Source of the DNA: Chitinophagaceae bacterium
GTDB lineage: Bacteria > Bacteroidota > Bacteroidia > Chitinophagales > Chitinophagaceae
Length of the DNA stretch: 64,000 bases
Direction of reading: 5' to 3'
Assembly (NCBI GenBank): GCA_022843585.1
Contig: JALHNJ010000005.1
Coordinates: forward strand, 1-64,000
Shown: positions 36,353 through 45,254 of the stretch, piece by piece
How the letters are laid out: every line of letters begins with the position of its first letter
How positions within the stretch are numbered: position 1 is the stretch's first letter
The notes under the pieces: model-generated
What the model saw: only the letters and a program-made list of their open reading frames with translations
What the model was told of the DNA's origin: nothing
Database searches by the model: none
Position numbers and translations under genes: made by a program

Positions 36353-36562
36353 ATGCAATTAAAAAATTTTGCGGTTAGTACCGTTACTACAGATAATTAT
36401 GTAGGTTCTTTAAGTGAAGTTCAATTGGATGAGCTCTTGGTCATGGAAAATACGCTGTTAACAGCAGCCCTCATTTTAAAAATTCCCGATCCTGTCTACA
36501 TTAAAAAGCTTACAGATGCTATTATAAAATTGCAGGAAGCATTAAAGAATAAGATATTCTGA
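36353..36562 (+). CDS. Small hypothetical protein, 69 residues
   Basis: The ORF encodes MQLKNFAVSTVTTDNYVG followed by two predicted helices (LSEVQLDELLVMENTLLTAALI and DPVYIKKLTDAIIKLQEAL). The second helix resembles the end of the next small protein (IKILTEDVERLKKAI), so the two may be distant paralogues. No signal peptide or known motif is present. It is preceded by 259 bases with no gene that I can recognise. Coding potential is plausible but not strong. Confidence 0.4.
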   Translation: MQLKNFAVSTVTTDNYVGSLSEVQLDELLVMENTLLTAALILKIPDPVYIKKLTDAIIKLQEALKNKIF

Positions 36563-36643
36563 CCTTTAAAGTGGTAATTATATAAACTTTTAGCAGGTGG
36601 ATATAACCATTCTTAACAATAGGGATAATAATTTTATAAAAGC

Positions 36644-36832
36644 ATGCCTATATCACTTACTATTGAAGACTGTACTAAAATCGAAATGCCGGAATTACTA
36701 AAAAGGCTATCCGCTAAAGTTATAATGCTTGTATCGGCAAAAAATAATAACCCTCTCAATCAGGCTAATATTAAGATCCTCACAGAAGATGTCGAAAGAT
36801 TAAAAAAGGCTATTCAAATAAAAAAAAGTTAG
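36644..36832 (+). CDS. Small hypothetical protein, 62 residues
   Basis: The ORF encodes a mostly helical product (MPELLKRLSAKVIMLVSAKNN, then QANIKILTEDVERLKKAIQIKK). It lies 81 bases after the other small gene and has the same hydrophobic-then-charged two-helix layout. It has no signal peptide and no recognised motif. Confidence 0.4.
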   Translation: MPISLTIEDCTKIEMPELLKRLSAKVIMLVSAKNNNPLNQANIKILTEDVERLKKAIQIKKS

Positions 36833-36935
36833 GGTTTCTACAGGTCTTGTATAGCAGTATTCGTTGCATTGTTATACCGGCCAGGGAGGTATTTAAACCA
36901 ATACAAGTACTTTTACTAATATCTCCAATAGGGAA

Positions 36936-37244
36936 ATGATACAGTGGCAATTAATATTGAGATACAAAAGCAAAAAGTTCAGGCAAAATGCTACTGTTGA
37001 GTATAGCAGCAGGCAGATAATGAGGATAAGGGTAGAAGGCAAGAAAAGCACACTGCTTTTACAGAACGATTACCCTGCCATACGTTTTTCTAATTCCAGA
37101 AAAGGAGTTAAATGGAAAATTCGGGAAGGTGCCTTAAATGTGGCAGACAGCGATTCTGCTCAGTTGCTTGTAGATATATTTAGCCAATTAGAGTACTTAA
37201 TAAAAAAGGATTTTGAAAAAATATATCCGCAGGAACTTTTTTAG
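36936..37244 (+). CDS. Small hypothetical protein, 102 residues
   Basis: This 102-residue product is rich in Arg and Lys in its first third and acidic later. It begins MIQWQLILRYKSKKFRQ, then has a beta-rich middle (VEGKKSTLLLQNDYPAIRF) and ends with a helix (AQLLVDIFSQLEYLIKKDFEKIYP). The ATG is preceded by AATAGGGAA, a fair ribosome-binding site. I do not recognise it. It lies 23 bases from the end of the convergent endonuclease gene and might belong to the same accessory cluster as the restriction enzyme. Confidence 0.5.
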   Translation: MIQWQLILRYKSKKFRQNATVEYSSRQIMRIRVEGKKSTLLLQNDYPAIRFSNSRKGVKWKIREGALNVADSDSAQLLVDIFSQLEYLIKKDFEKIYPQELF

Positions 37245-37267
37245 ATTTAAATTATTAGCTAAGTCTA

Positions 37268-37708
37268 TTACCAATCTTCCCATTTTCTATAATTGCTTTC
37301 ATTTAGAAAATCCACAATATAGTCTGCCGTTTTTTCGGTATCCCATCTAATTAAAGAATTTGGTATGCGGAGAGTAAAATAACCTTTCAGGAAAGAGTGA
37401 TAGGTACGTTTAAGGTCGGTCAAAGCTTGGTTTGCATTAAAATTATGATGCTGTCCATCAACCTCAATATTCACTTTTGCCTCTGGCACAGCTATATCAA
37501 TTGTTTTAAAGCCATCAAATTTTTCTAACTGGGCTGGAACACCTCTTTTACGTAAAGCAAAATATAATTCAATGGTTTCTTCAGTTGTATCAACACCTCT
37601 TAACCAATCCTGATGGTTTCTGCATAAAGGAACACCGAAATTTTCAAGAGAATAATTAAATACTTCCCATTCAAGAGAATATTTACATTCAATACATTTT
37701 CGGCGCAT
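37268..37708 (-). CDS. DUF559/Vsr-like endonuclease with a zinc-binding N-terminus
   Basis: This 146-residue protein has an N-terminal Cys/His cluster (C5-x2-C8 and C29-x2-H32) that could bind zinc. A PD-(D/E)xK-type nuclease core follows, with Asp71 in TIDIAVPEAKVN and the IEVDGQHH motif (Glu82, Asp84), as in DUF559 and Vsr-like endonucleases. It lies 26 bases downstream of the type IIG restriction-modification gene on the same strand and is almost certainly co-transcribed. A role as accessory nuclease in the same defence unit, or a mismatch-type repair nuclease acting on the methylase's product, is inference. Confidence 0.7.
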   Translation of the reverse strand: MRRKCIECKYSLEWEVFNYSLENFGVPLCRNHQDWLRGVDTTEETIELYFALRKRGVPAQLEKFDGFKTIDIAVPEAKVNIEVDGQHHNFNANQALTDLKRTYHSFLKGYFTLRIPNSLIRWDTEKTADYIVDFLNESNYRKWEDW

Positions 37709-37734
37709 AGTTTGGTTATCGGTTAAATAAAAAA

Positions 37735-40700
37735 TTAGTTCGCCATTCCATCAACCATTTTTATTTCTTCTGGAGTCAACTCATATAACTCATAAACCAT
37801 ATTGTTGATTTCTTTATCTGTATCTTTTATTTCTTTTTGTATTCCGTTTGCAATAATCTTTTGTTCTTCAAAATATTTCATCCAATCCGCTTCTTCAGAA
37901 AGGCTTAGTTTTATTTTTTGTTTTGTAAGTTCTTTTAAAAAATCTTTGAAATCAAGAGAATGCCAATCTTCTAATTTTTTTGTGAGCTTTAAAGATTTGT
38001 ATTTACTTAATAGTAATTTATGTAACTGCTGTTTTACTTGCATAAATTCTTTACTCCTTACCAACATCGAATCAGCTTTATCTATAAAAGGCTTTTGTTC
38101 TTCCGCTTTCAACTTTATAAAGGGAATTTTTTTGACAGTTTCCAGTTTAATTTCTATATCTGTATCAAAATTTTTATACCAAATATTTATCAAAAGCGAA
38201 TTCAGAATACATAAGGCATATTTGAGGTTTACTTCAGTATCTTTTTTATAAATTACTGAACATGTGTAGAGGCCATGAATTGAATCGTTGTCATAGCAAC
38301 TAACTAGTCGTGGAAACAAAGAGATTTTTCTCATTCTCTGAAAATAAATCTTCTCGTTATTAATAATTTCGGGAGAAAGAACAGTATGCAGCTTTTCACT
38401 TCGTTGAACATATTCATCTTCAAAGTCAATATAGTATCTAGTGATATTTCTTCCATTAATTGCCTTTTCCCAACTTTGGTCAAACTTAACTTTTGATAAC
38501 AAGCCTTCCTCTTTTGATTCTTTATCACCATAGGGCTTTGTCCCTTGCTTTAAGTACAAATATTTTTCCAGATTAGGGAGCTTGTTCAACTTATCTTTTA
38601 ATGCTTTGAAATTGTTTTCTGCCCTTAGATTAATCTTTTGCTCTGGGTCTTTTTTTAAACTTTGCACATTAACTAATTGATCTATTTCCCATTCATCATT
38701 TTTTAAATCTTTGTATTTTTTATCCGAATAGGCAACCCTTCCTCTGAAATTGTATTGAGCTTGAATTTCTTTTTTAAGAGTTAGTATGACAGTAACAACA
38801 TCAGGAGCATCTTCAAATATATTTTTTCTTAGTTCGACAGCATCTAAAATTGAAAGGTTAGCTAAAATTTCCTTTCTTAAAAGCTTCGATTGAACATTAT
38901 ATAAAAAAGTGTTTGGTGTAATAAAAGAAATTAATGCACCTTCCTTCAAGATTTCAAATGATTTTTGAAAAAATATCCTATAACTATCTATTTTACCACT
39001 TGTGCTTAATGCGTAACGCTTTTTTAAATAGGATTTTTCAATTTTAGAAAATTTAGCACCATAGGGAGGGTTACCAATTACTATATCGAACCCACCGTTT
39101 TCAAAGACTCCAGAAAACTCAAGTTCCCAGTTAAATGCCTTCGTTGTTATAATTTCGGTAGCATTGATTAAGCTATTCCCGCACTTTATGTTATTACTAA
39201 GATCATTAAGCTTTCGTCCTTTTCTTGCCGTTCTTAACCACAGACTTAATCTTGCAATTTCAACAGCTTCTTCATTTATGTCAACACCGAATAAATTGTT
39301 TTCCAGTATTGTATTTTCTACTTCTGTTAATACCATTGCATCACCAAATAAAGTTGCCTTTAGTTCATCAACGTAATTATGTTCACCAATCAAAAACTCC
39401 AAGGCTTGGTTTAGAAAAGCTCCGCTGCCACATGCTGGGTCGCAAATAGTTAATTGAAATAACCAATTACGGTAATCCTCCAATCTTTTTAAAAGTGTTC
39501 CTCTGGCATCCTTTCTTTTGCGATAGGCAAATTCCTCATCAATAATTTTTAGTTCCTCCTTTTTCTGGCGACAAAGCTCTCCAACAGTATTTTCTACTAT
39601 ATACTTGGTTATAAAACGGGGTGTATAGAAAACACCATCTTTTTTTCTTTTGGTCTTAATCTTATCTATTGCAGATCCTTCAAGTTCTGCTTGTACCTCT
39701 TCAATTTCTGTAAGGCTATGTTCAAAAATATGCCCAAGAATATTTACATCCACATCACTCTCAAAATCGTAGCCACTTAAAGTAGTAGTACCTTTATAAA
39801 GAATATCATCATCAATATTTATATTATCTAATACTTCATCTGCGGCAAAAAGCCCACCATTATAGGCAAATATTTCATGGTGCTTGTCTTCATGTCCTAT
39901 ATTGAGATAGACAAAGAATTTTTTAAACCTTTCAAATAATGGTACATAGTTGTCTAATTCTTTAAGTTTTTCCCAAGCTGATAATATTCCTCTTACACTG
40001 TTGGCAGGAACAAGAAGCCTGTCTTCTGCAAACAACAGAAATAGAAAACGGTCAAGTAGTTTTTGTGTTTTTTTAAATAGTTCTAGTTTATTGTATTGAG
40101 GGTTTAGTGCTACTATATTATTAAACAATACTCTTTTAAACTGCGAGTAATCGGCATATAGTTTATTGGTTATTTCTTTTTCCTCATCAAGAGAGTTTCT
40201 TTTTATTAAGTAGGGTATATTCTTAAATATATGTTGCTGTTCTAAACAAATAACCAGAGTAACAAATTCTTCTTTAGTTATTTTAAAAAGATCAAACTCT
40301 ATAAACTCAATAGAGTCGTTAATATAAAATCGCAGTTTTTGAAAGTTGGAAGTAATTATATAAATACATTCAGGGTGTTTATGCTTATAACCAAATGCTT
40401 GTTTTTCTACTTTTCCAAGATCAGTAGTATTAGTATCTTTTAACTCAAGCACACCTACCACTTTTCCTTCTACTAAAATAGCCCCGTCACTTTTCGTAGT
40501 ATCGGCATCGGTTTTCTTTTCTAGCCGGAAACTAAAGTTCAGATTGGGGTAAACTGTATAGCCAAGTATTTTTACAAAAAGGTCATCCACAAAGCCAGCC
40601 TGGTATTCTTCCTCTTTAGCATTGCGAATATTCTCCTGAACCTCCGGATTATGAAAATGGGCTTTAAACAGTTCCCATTTTTTTTCAAGGTTCTCTTTAT

Positions 40701-40749
40701 TAAGGTCGTTTGTATATTTCTTAAGTACCGATTTCTGGAAAAGGGACAT
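37735..40749 (-). CDS. Type IIG restriction-modification enzyme (Eco57I/TaqI-like)
   Basis: This 1004-residue protein fuses nuclease, methylase and specificity parts. The N-terminal nuclease shows Asp88 and Glu102-x-Lys104 (KSDGAILVEGK, then VLELKD), a PD-(D/E)xK pattern. A helical connector is followed by the gamma-type adenine methylase: motif I DPACGSGAFL near residue 440 and the catalytic NPPY in IVIGNPPYGAKF near 560. The last 300 residues contain INGRNITRYYID, as in TaqI-like specificity domains. It should methylate adenine in its recognition site and cut unmethylated DNA. The recognition sequence is not deducible. All the main motifs are intact, so it may be active. Confidence 0.9.
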   Translation of the reverse strand: MSLFQKSVLKKYTNDLNKENLEKKWELFKAHFHNPEVQENIRNAKEEEYQAGFVDDLFVKILGYTVYPNLNFSFRLEKKTDADTTKSDGAILVEGKVVGVLELKDTNTTDLGKVEKQAFGYKHKHPECIYIITSNFQKLRFYINDSIEFIEFDLFKITKEEFVTLVICLEQQHIFKNIPYLIKRNSLDEEKEITNKLYADYSQFKRVLFNNIVALNPQYNKLELFKKTQKLLDRFLFLLFAEDRLLVPANSVRGILSAWEKLKELDNYVPLFERFKKFFVYLNIGHEDKHHEIFAYNGGLFAADEVLDNINIDDDILYKGTTTLSGYDFESDVDVNILGHIFEHSLTEIEEVQAELEGSAIDKIKTKRKKDGVFYTPRFITKYIVENTVGELCRQKKEELKIIDEEFAYRKRKDARGTLLKRLEDYRNWLFQLTICDPACGSGAFLNQALEFLIGEHNYVDELKATLFGDAMVLTEVENTILENNLFGVDINEEAVEIARLSLWLRTARKGRKLNDLSNNIKCGNSLINATEIITTKAFNWELEFSGVFENGGFDIVIGNPPYGAKFSKIEKSYLKKRYALSTSGKIDSYRIFFQKSFEILKEGALISFITPNTFLYNVQSKLLRKEILANLSILDAVELRKNIFEDAPDVVTVILTLKKEIQAQYNFRGRVAYSDKKYKDLKNDEWEIDQLVNVQSLKKDPEQKINLRAENNFKALKDKLNKLPNLEKYLYLKQGTKPYGDKESKEEGLLSKVKFDQSWEKAINGRNITRYYIDFEDEYVQRSEKLHTVLSPEIINNEKIYFQRMRKISLFPRLVSCYDNDSIHGLYTCSVIYKKDTEVNLKYALCILNSLLINIWYKNFDTDIEIKLETVKKIPFIKLKAEEQKPFIDKADSMLVRSKEFMQVKQQLHKLLLSKYKSLKLTKKLEDWHSLDFKDFLKELTKQKIKLSLSEEADWMKYFEEQKIIANGIQKEIKDTDKEINNMVYELYELTPEEIKMVDGMAN

Positions 40750-41034
40750 GGTGGTTGTATATTCTCCGAAAATAAGAAAAGATTTCCGGTGAATTAATTT
40801 GGTCAGAATCCGGCATTTTTAGTAGGAAACATAGCAAATCCTAAAGGTTTCTTCTTATAAGTACTACTAACGAGGGATTTTTTGTAGTTGCTTCCATTTT
40901 TACCTTCACTTTCCATGAGGGTACAATCTGTCATACCAGCAGTTTTATCGCTTCCACTTCAAAAACAAACTCTTACAATAGTAGGTCGTCATGGTAAGCA
41001 AACCGAAACATGCAAAACAGCACCGGATTGCCAA

Positions 41035-41286
41035 CTTACATCAGCGGATTGGTCGCTTACAGTAACAGCTTGGCAGTTTACATCAGCGGATTGGCCGCTT
41101 ACACCAGCGGATTACTCTCTTACACCAGCGGATAGGCTGCTTACATCAGCGGATTGGTCGCTTACACTAGCGGATTGCTCTCTTACACTGCCGGGTTGTC
41201 CTCTTACAGTAACAGATTGGCAGCTTACAACAGCGGATTGGCCGCTTACATCAGCGGATTGGTCACTTACAGCAAAAGTTTGGGCT
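41035..41286 (+). repeat. Tandem array of twelve 21-bp units
   Basis: Twelve consecutive 21-bp units, consensus CTTACATCAGCGGATTGGTCG, run without spacers. Units 1, 6 and 11 are nearly identical. Units 2 and 9 share a variant (CTTACAGTAACAG-TTGGCAG) exactly 147 bp (seven units) apart, and units 3 and 10 also match, which suggests a segmental duplication. An open frame from an ATG at 40915 reads them as a heptapeptide repeat, LTSADWS. It ends at 41397 on a TGA overlapping the ATG at 41394, but whether it is translated is unclear, so no CDS is listed. The 285 bases before the array hold the type IIG gene's leader and nothing else recognisable. Confidence 0.85.
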
Positions 41287-41393
41287 TCTCCAGTGCCGGA
41301 AAATAGTTCTCCATCTATCGAAAAACCAACTACAACAGGCTCAAAACTCAGTTCACTAAACAGTTCATTTTTATTAATTAAATCTTATCAATT

Positions 41394-42302
41394 ATGACTG
41401 ATCGTCAAAATGCAAAATTCAGTATGTACACTGTTGTAGATGCAATTCTGGATGCTAATTCCGCAGCAGTTGCCACCGTTGCTGCACTCGGCACAGCACA
41501 CACCAATCTTAAAGCAAAAATTGCTGCCATCAGCAACACAGCAGAGCAGCAGCAAACAGTAACCAGTGGCGTTACTCCCGACAAAAACTTCACCCGGGAG
41601 TCTTTGCGCAACACCACCGTTACAAACGCAGGTTTATTGTATGCTTATGCAGTATCAGTAAACGACATCATTCTCCAATCTCTTTCCAAACTCACCTATT
41701 CCGATCTTAAAAGTTTAAAAGATGATGAGTTGGGAGAAAAAGCACAAACCATTCACGACAATGCAAACACTCACATCGCATCGTTACCGCCATTTGGTAT
41801 CACGGCAGCCACACTCACCAGCTATCAAACATTAATTGATACTTACACAGCAAAAGCACCGGCACCAAGAGCCAAACAAAGTGAGCAGGTAGCCTTAACA
41901 GAGCAGGTAAAAACTTTGATTTCCGAAACCGATGCATTGCTTAAGAACACAATGGATAAATTAATGCTCAATTTTAAAACAAGCGATGTGGAGTTTTACA
42001 ACACTTATATTGCTGCAAGAGAAATTATAGATCAGGGCAACATACCAACACAAATTGTTGGTGAAATTACAAGCAGCACCTCAGGCAATGAGCTAAGCGA
42101 TGTATTAGTAGAAGTTGTCGGGCAAAGCTATTCAGGTATTTCAGATAGCGATGGGGTCTACAGTGTAAAGGTTCCTGTTCCCGGTACTTACAGTGTCAAG
42201 TTTACAAAAGCAGATTACTTTCCACAAACAATACCAGGGGTAGTCGTAACATTAGGTCAAAAAACGGTAGTGGATGTAGAGTTAGTACCAACACCGGCAT
42301 AA
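41394..42302 (+). CDS. Protein with C-terminal carboxypeptidase-regulatory-like domain
   Basis: This 302-residue protein has no signal peptide. Residues 1-215 are helical with strong Ala/Thr/Asn content (VDAILDANSAAVATVAALGTAHTNL, ISETDALLKNTMDKLMLNFK) and resemble no family I know. Residues 220-300 form a carboxypeptidase regulatory-like/CNA-B type beta sandwich: VGEITSSTSGNELSDVLVEVVG, ISDSDGVYSVKVPVPGTYSVKFTKADYFPQTI, VDVELVP. That domain is normally found on secreted proteins, so its presence after a cytoplasmic-looking helical region is unusual. A tandem repeat array lies just upstream, and its possible ORF overlaps this start by 4 bases. Confidence 0.7.
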   Translation: MTDRQNAKFSMYTVVDAILDANSAAVATVAALGTAHTNLKAKIAAISNTAEQQQTVTSGVTPDKNFTRESLRNTTVTNAGLLYAYAVSVNDIILQSLSKLTYSDLKSLKDDELGEKAQTIHDNANTHIASLPPFGITAATLTSYQTLIDTYTAKAPAPRAKQSEQVALTEQVKTLISETDALLKNTMDKLMLNFKTSDVEFYNTYIAAREIIDQGNIPTQIVGEITSSTSGNELSDVLVEVVGQSYSGISDSDGVYSVKVPVPGTYSVKFTKADYFPQTIPGVVVTLGQKTVVDVELVPTPA

Positions 42303-42335
42303 GCCGCCAATCCGTATAGCACAAATACAAAATAA

Positions 42336-42360
42336 AGAGCCGCCCGAAGGGCGGCTCTTC
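42336..42360. terminator. Hairpin between convergent genes
   Basis: AAGAGCCGCCC, loop GAA, GGGCGGCTCTT. The T-rich tail is on the - strand side (TTTATTTTG), so it mainly ends rocD, 38 bases past its stop. Confidence 0.85.
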
Positions 42361-42397
42361 TCACACTATCCTTTGTAAGAAAAATGAGTAATTAAAT

Positions 42398-43615
42398 CTA
42401 ATCCAAAACAGCAAGACTTTCACCAATTATCTCCACACATTCCAATATTTGTTCTTTGGTTATAGTAAGCGGCGGCGCAAAACGAATCTTATCGCCATGC
42501 GTAGGCTTGGCTAATAATCCATTTTCTTTCAATGCAAGGCAAAGCTCCCATGCAGCATCTTTATTAGCATGTTTAATAATAATGGCATTTAATAATCCCT
42601 TACCACGAACAACCGCAATATGTTTTGATTGAAGTGCTTTTAATTCATTCCGCAGCAATTCTCCCATCTTACTAGCATTGGCTTCCATCATTTCATCTTT
42701 TAAAACCTGCAACGCCGTCATTGCTACTTTGCAGCCTAATGGATTACCGCCATACGTAGAGCCATGCTCACCCGGTTTTATCGTCAGCATTATTGCATCA
42801 TCACAAAGCACTGCACTCACCGGTAGCATACCACCGCTCAATGCTTTTCCCAATAATAAAATATCAGGCCGCAGATCTTCATGGTCGCAGGCCAGCATTT
42901 TTCCTGTTCTTGCAAGACCCGTTTGTATTTCATCAGCAATAAATAAAACATTCGCTGCTTCACAAAGTTGCTTAGCCTGTGCTAAATAACCATCATCCGG
43001 AACAAGTACACCAGCCTCACCTTGTATAGGTTCTACTAAAAAACCTGCTACATTTTTATTATCTAATGCTTTAGCCAAGGCTGCAGTATCATTGTAAGGA
43101 ATAACAACAAAGCCGGGCATGTAGGGGCCAAAATTTTTCTTTGCAGAAGGATCGCTGCTAAAAGATATTACTGTTGATGTTCTGCCGTGAAAATTTCCTT
43201 CACAAACAATAATAACAGCTTTATTTTCTTCAATTCCTTTTACTTCATAGGCCCATTTGCGGCAAAGTTTAATTCCTGTTTCTACTGCTTCCACACCAGT
43301 GTTCATCGGCAACACTTTATCATATCCAAAATAGTTGGTGATATATTTTGCATATTCTCCCAGCATATCGCTGTGAAATGCACGGCTGGTTAATGTAAGC
43401 TTTTGCGATTGCTCAATAAATGATTTGACGATAGCAGGATGACAATGTCCCTGGTTTACTGCAGAGTAACCACTTAAAAAATCAAAATACTGTTTACCAT
43501 CCACATCCCAAACATGCACTCCTTTGCCTTTGGTAAGCACTACCGGAAGCGGATGATAATTATGGGCACTGTATTGATCTTCCAGTTCCAAATAATATTG
43601 TGTTGTTGATGACAT
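42398..43615 (-). CDS. rocD: Ornithine aminotransferase
   Basis: This 405-residue fold type I PLP enzyme (class III aminotransferase) converts ornithine plus 2-oxoglutarate to glutamate semialdehyde and glutamate in the cytoplasm. Marks include the N-terminal [21 protein letters not shown], typical of ornithine aminotransferases, [17 protein letters not shown] near 105, [17 protein letters not shown] near 220, and the cofactor lysine in [17 protein letters not shown] near 250. The frame extends to 43675, but the ATG at 43615 gives the usual N-terminus. It stands alone and probably supports arginine/proline metabolism. Confidence 0.92.
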   Translation of the reverse strand: MSSTTQYYLELEDQYSAHNYHPLPVVLTKGKGVHVWDVDGKQYFDFLSGYSAVNQGHCHPAIVKSFIEQSQKLTLTSRAFHSDMLGEYAKYITNYFGYDKVLPMNTGVEAVETGIKLCRKWAYEVKGIEENKAVIIVCEGNFHGRTSTVISFSSDPSAKKNFGPYMPGFVVIPYNDTAALAKALDNKNVAGFLVEPIQGEAGVLVPDDGYLAQAKQLCEAANVLFIADEIQTGLARTGKMLACDHEDLRPDILLLGKALSGGMLPVSAVLCDDAIMLTIKPGEHGSTYGGNPLGCKVAMTALQVLKDEMMEANASKMGELLRNELKALQSKHIAVVRGKGLLNAIIIKHANKDAAWELCLALKENGLLAKPTHGDKIRFAPPLTITKEQILECVEIIGESLAVLD

Positions 43616-43871
43616 ATCAATTGCTGTTTGTATAAAAAGTAAAAAAGAAGAATAATGAAATAGAAGTAGAGACACTACGCCACAATGGGCAATGGCATAT
43701 TATCCTCGATGATTAAGAAGGTCGAGGTTCTTTTTAAGAAAGATTGATATGCTAAGATGCTGTTGGATAAATTCTAAATTTGATGCAAGATAATAAAAAT
43801 ATTTTAGTGGGTGTAAGTGGAAGGGTTTAAGCTTCAAGATTTGGAGTTTTGCTTAATTTTAAAAGAAACTC

Positions 43872-44357
43872 ATGCCATATACAGTTCCTGCCGGTACAAG
43901 AATCGGTCATATACATTTAAAAGTAACAGACCTTGAACAATCATTGCAGTTTTACCGAGATTTATTAGGCTTTGAAGTGCAACAAATGTTTGGAGAGAGT
44001 GCTGCTTTTATTTCCGCAGGCGGCTATCATCATCATATCGGTTTAAATACCTGGCATAGCAAAAATGCCGCACCAGCTCCGTTGAAAGCAGCAGGTTTGT
44101 ATCATACTGCCATACTTTATCCAACCAGGAAAGACCTTGCTATTGTTTTAAAAAGATTGATAGATGCTAAATATCCTCTCACTGGTGCATCCGACCATGG
44201 AGTTTCAGAGGCGATTTATTTAGATGATCCTGATAAAAATGGAGTTGAATTGTATTGGGACAAACCAAAAGAACAATGGCCTTTTGATAAAGAAGGAAAC
44301 TTGCAAATGGTAACCGAATTGTTAGATATTGATGGGCTATTGCAATTAGCTGTGTAA
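43872..44357 (+). CDS. VOC-family protein (glyoxalase/dioxygenase fold)
   Basis: This 161-residue protein has two half-domains of the vicinal-oxygen-chelate fold, with metal-ligand candidates His in IGHIHLKV, His in GLYHTAILYP and Glu in KNGVELYWD. The pairing is of the catechol-2,3-dioxygenase (CatE) type. SAAFISAGGYHHHIGLNTW lies between the halves. The reaction is unknown; ring-cleavage, glyoxalase and resistance functions all occur in this fold. Its 3' end overlaps the end of the convergent ispE gene by 12 bases. Confidence 0.85.
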   Translation: MPYTVPAGTRIGHIHLKVTDLEQSLQFYRDLLGFEVQQMFGESAAFISAGGYHHHIGLNTWHSKNAAPAPLKAAGLYHTAILYPTRKDLAIVLKRLIDAKYPLTGASDHGVSEAIYLDDPDKNGVELYWDKPKEQWPFDKEGNLQMVTELLDIDGLLQLAV

Positions 44358-45176
44358 TTCCTTTACAAAATAACTAGCCGGGAAGTTGAGTTCTACCTTT
44401 TTCTCCTTTGGAAAAATGCCATACACCGTACTACCGCTACCACTCATAGAGGCATAAGTGGCACCTGCCACATAGAGACTATCTTTTATATCTACAATTT
44501 CCCGGTGCTGCTTGAAAATTACTTTTTCAAAATCGTTGTGCAATACATCTTTCCATTTTCCTATAGGGCTTGTAACAATTTCTTTAATTGATTTTTCCGG
44601 AATACAGGGTGTGATATTTAAAAATGCACGGCCCGTGTCAACGTGTATACCCGGATTTACGATTACGAATTTGTAAGCAGATAAATCAATCGATAATTCT
44701 TCAAGCTCTTCGCCACGGCCTGCAGCAAAGCAGGGAGTATTAATAACAAAGAAAGGGCAATCGCTGCCTAGTTCACTGGCATATTCGATCAACTGTTTTT
44801 GGGAGAGCCCCAGGTTAAAAATATTATTCAGCATTTTCAAAGCAAAAGCAGCGTCGGCACTGCCTCCACCTAATCCGGCGCCAGATGGAATTACTTTATG
44901 CAGGTGCATTTGGATATGCGGAAGCTTTGGAAAATCCACTTTCAGCATTTTATACGCCTTCATACAAAGGTTAGAGGATGTGTCCCCTTTAAGGGCTAAT
45001 CCGCTAATGGTGAATGGAATGAAGGAGGAACGTTCATGTTCTCTGTATTCGTTAATTTCTAAAATGTCGGTTAAAGGGATGGGGTAGAAGATGGTCTCCA
45101 ACTCATGATAGCCATCACTCCGTTTTCGAAGTACATTGAGTCCCAGGTTTATTTTACAATTTGGAAAGACTATCAA
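44346..45176 (-). CDS. ispE: 4-diphosphocytidyl-2-C-methyl-D-erythritol kinase, TTG start
   Basis: This 276-residue GHMP kinase phosphorylates CDP-methylerythritol in the MEP isoprenoid pathway. It has FPNCKINLGLNVLRKRSDGYHELET at its start, the ATP-binding PSGAGLGGGSADAAFAL near residue 96, and MSGSGSTVYGIF near 255. The start must be the TTG at 45176: no in-frame ATG lies near, and the sequence from this codon (MIVFPN) is the exact family N-terminus. It is near the DUF151 nuclease gene (78 bases) on the same strand. Confidence 0.92.
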   Translation of the reverse strand: MIVFPNCKINLGLNVLRKRSDGYHELETIFYPIPLTDILEINEYREHERSSFIPFTISGLALKGDTSSNLCMKAYKMLKVDFPKLPHIQMHLHKVIPSGAGLGGGSADAAFALKMLNNIFNLGLSQKQLIEYASELGSDCPFFVINTPCFAAGRGEELEELSIDLSAYKFVIVNPGIHVDTGRAFLNITPCIPEKSIKEIVTSPIGKWKDVLHNDFEKVIFKQHREIVDIKDSLYVAGATYASMSGSGSTVYGIFPKEKKVELNFPASYFVKELHS

Positions 45177-45254
45177 TGAAAATGGTTTATAGGGTTTACA
45201 GGAATTCCCGCCGTTGTAATCAGAGACGGGGTTGATGATCTCTATGGAATTATA

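Noticed and set aside
41035-41286. Possible CRISPR array
   Set aside because: The 21-bp units are directly adjacent with no unique spacers between them, and no cas genes are nearby.
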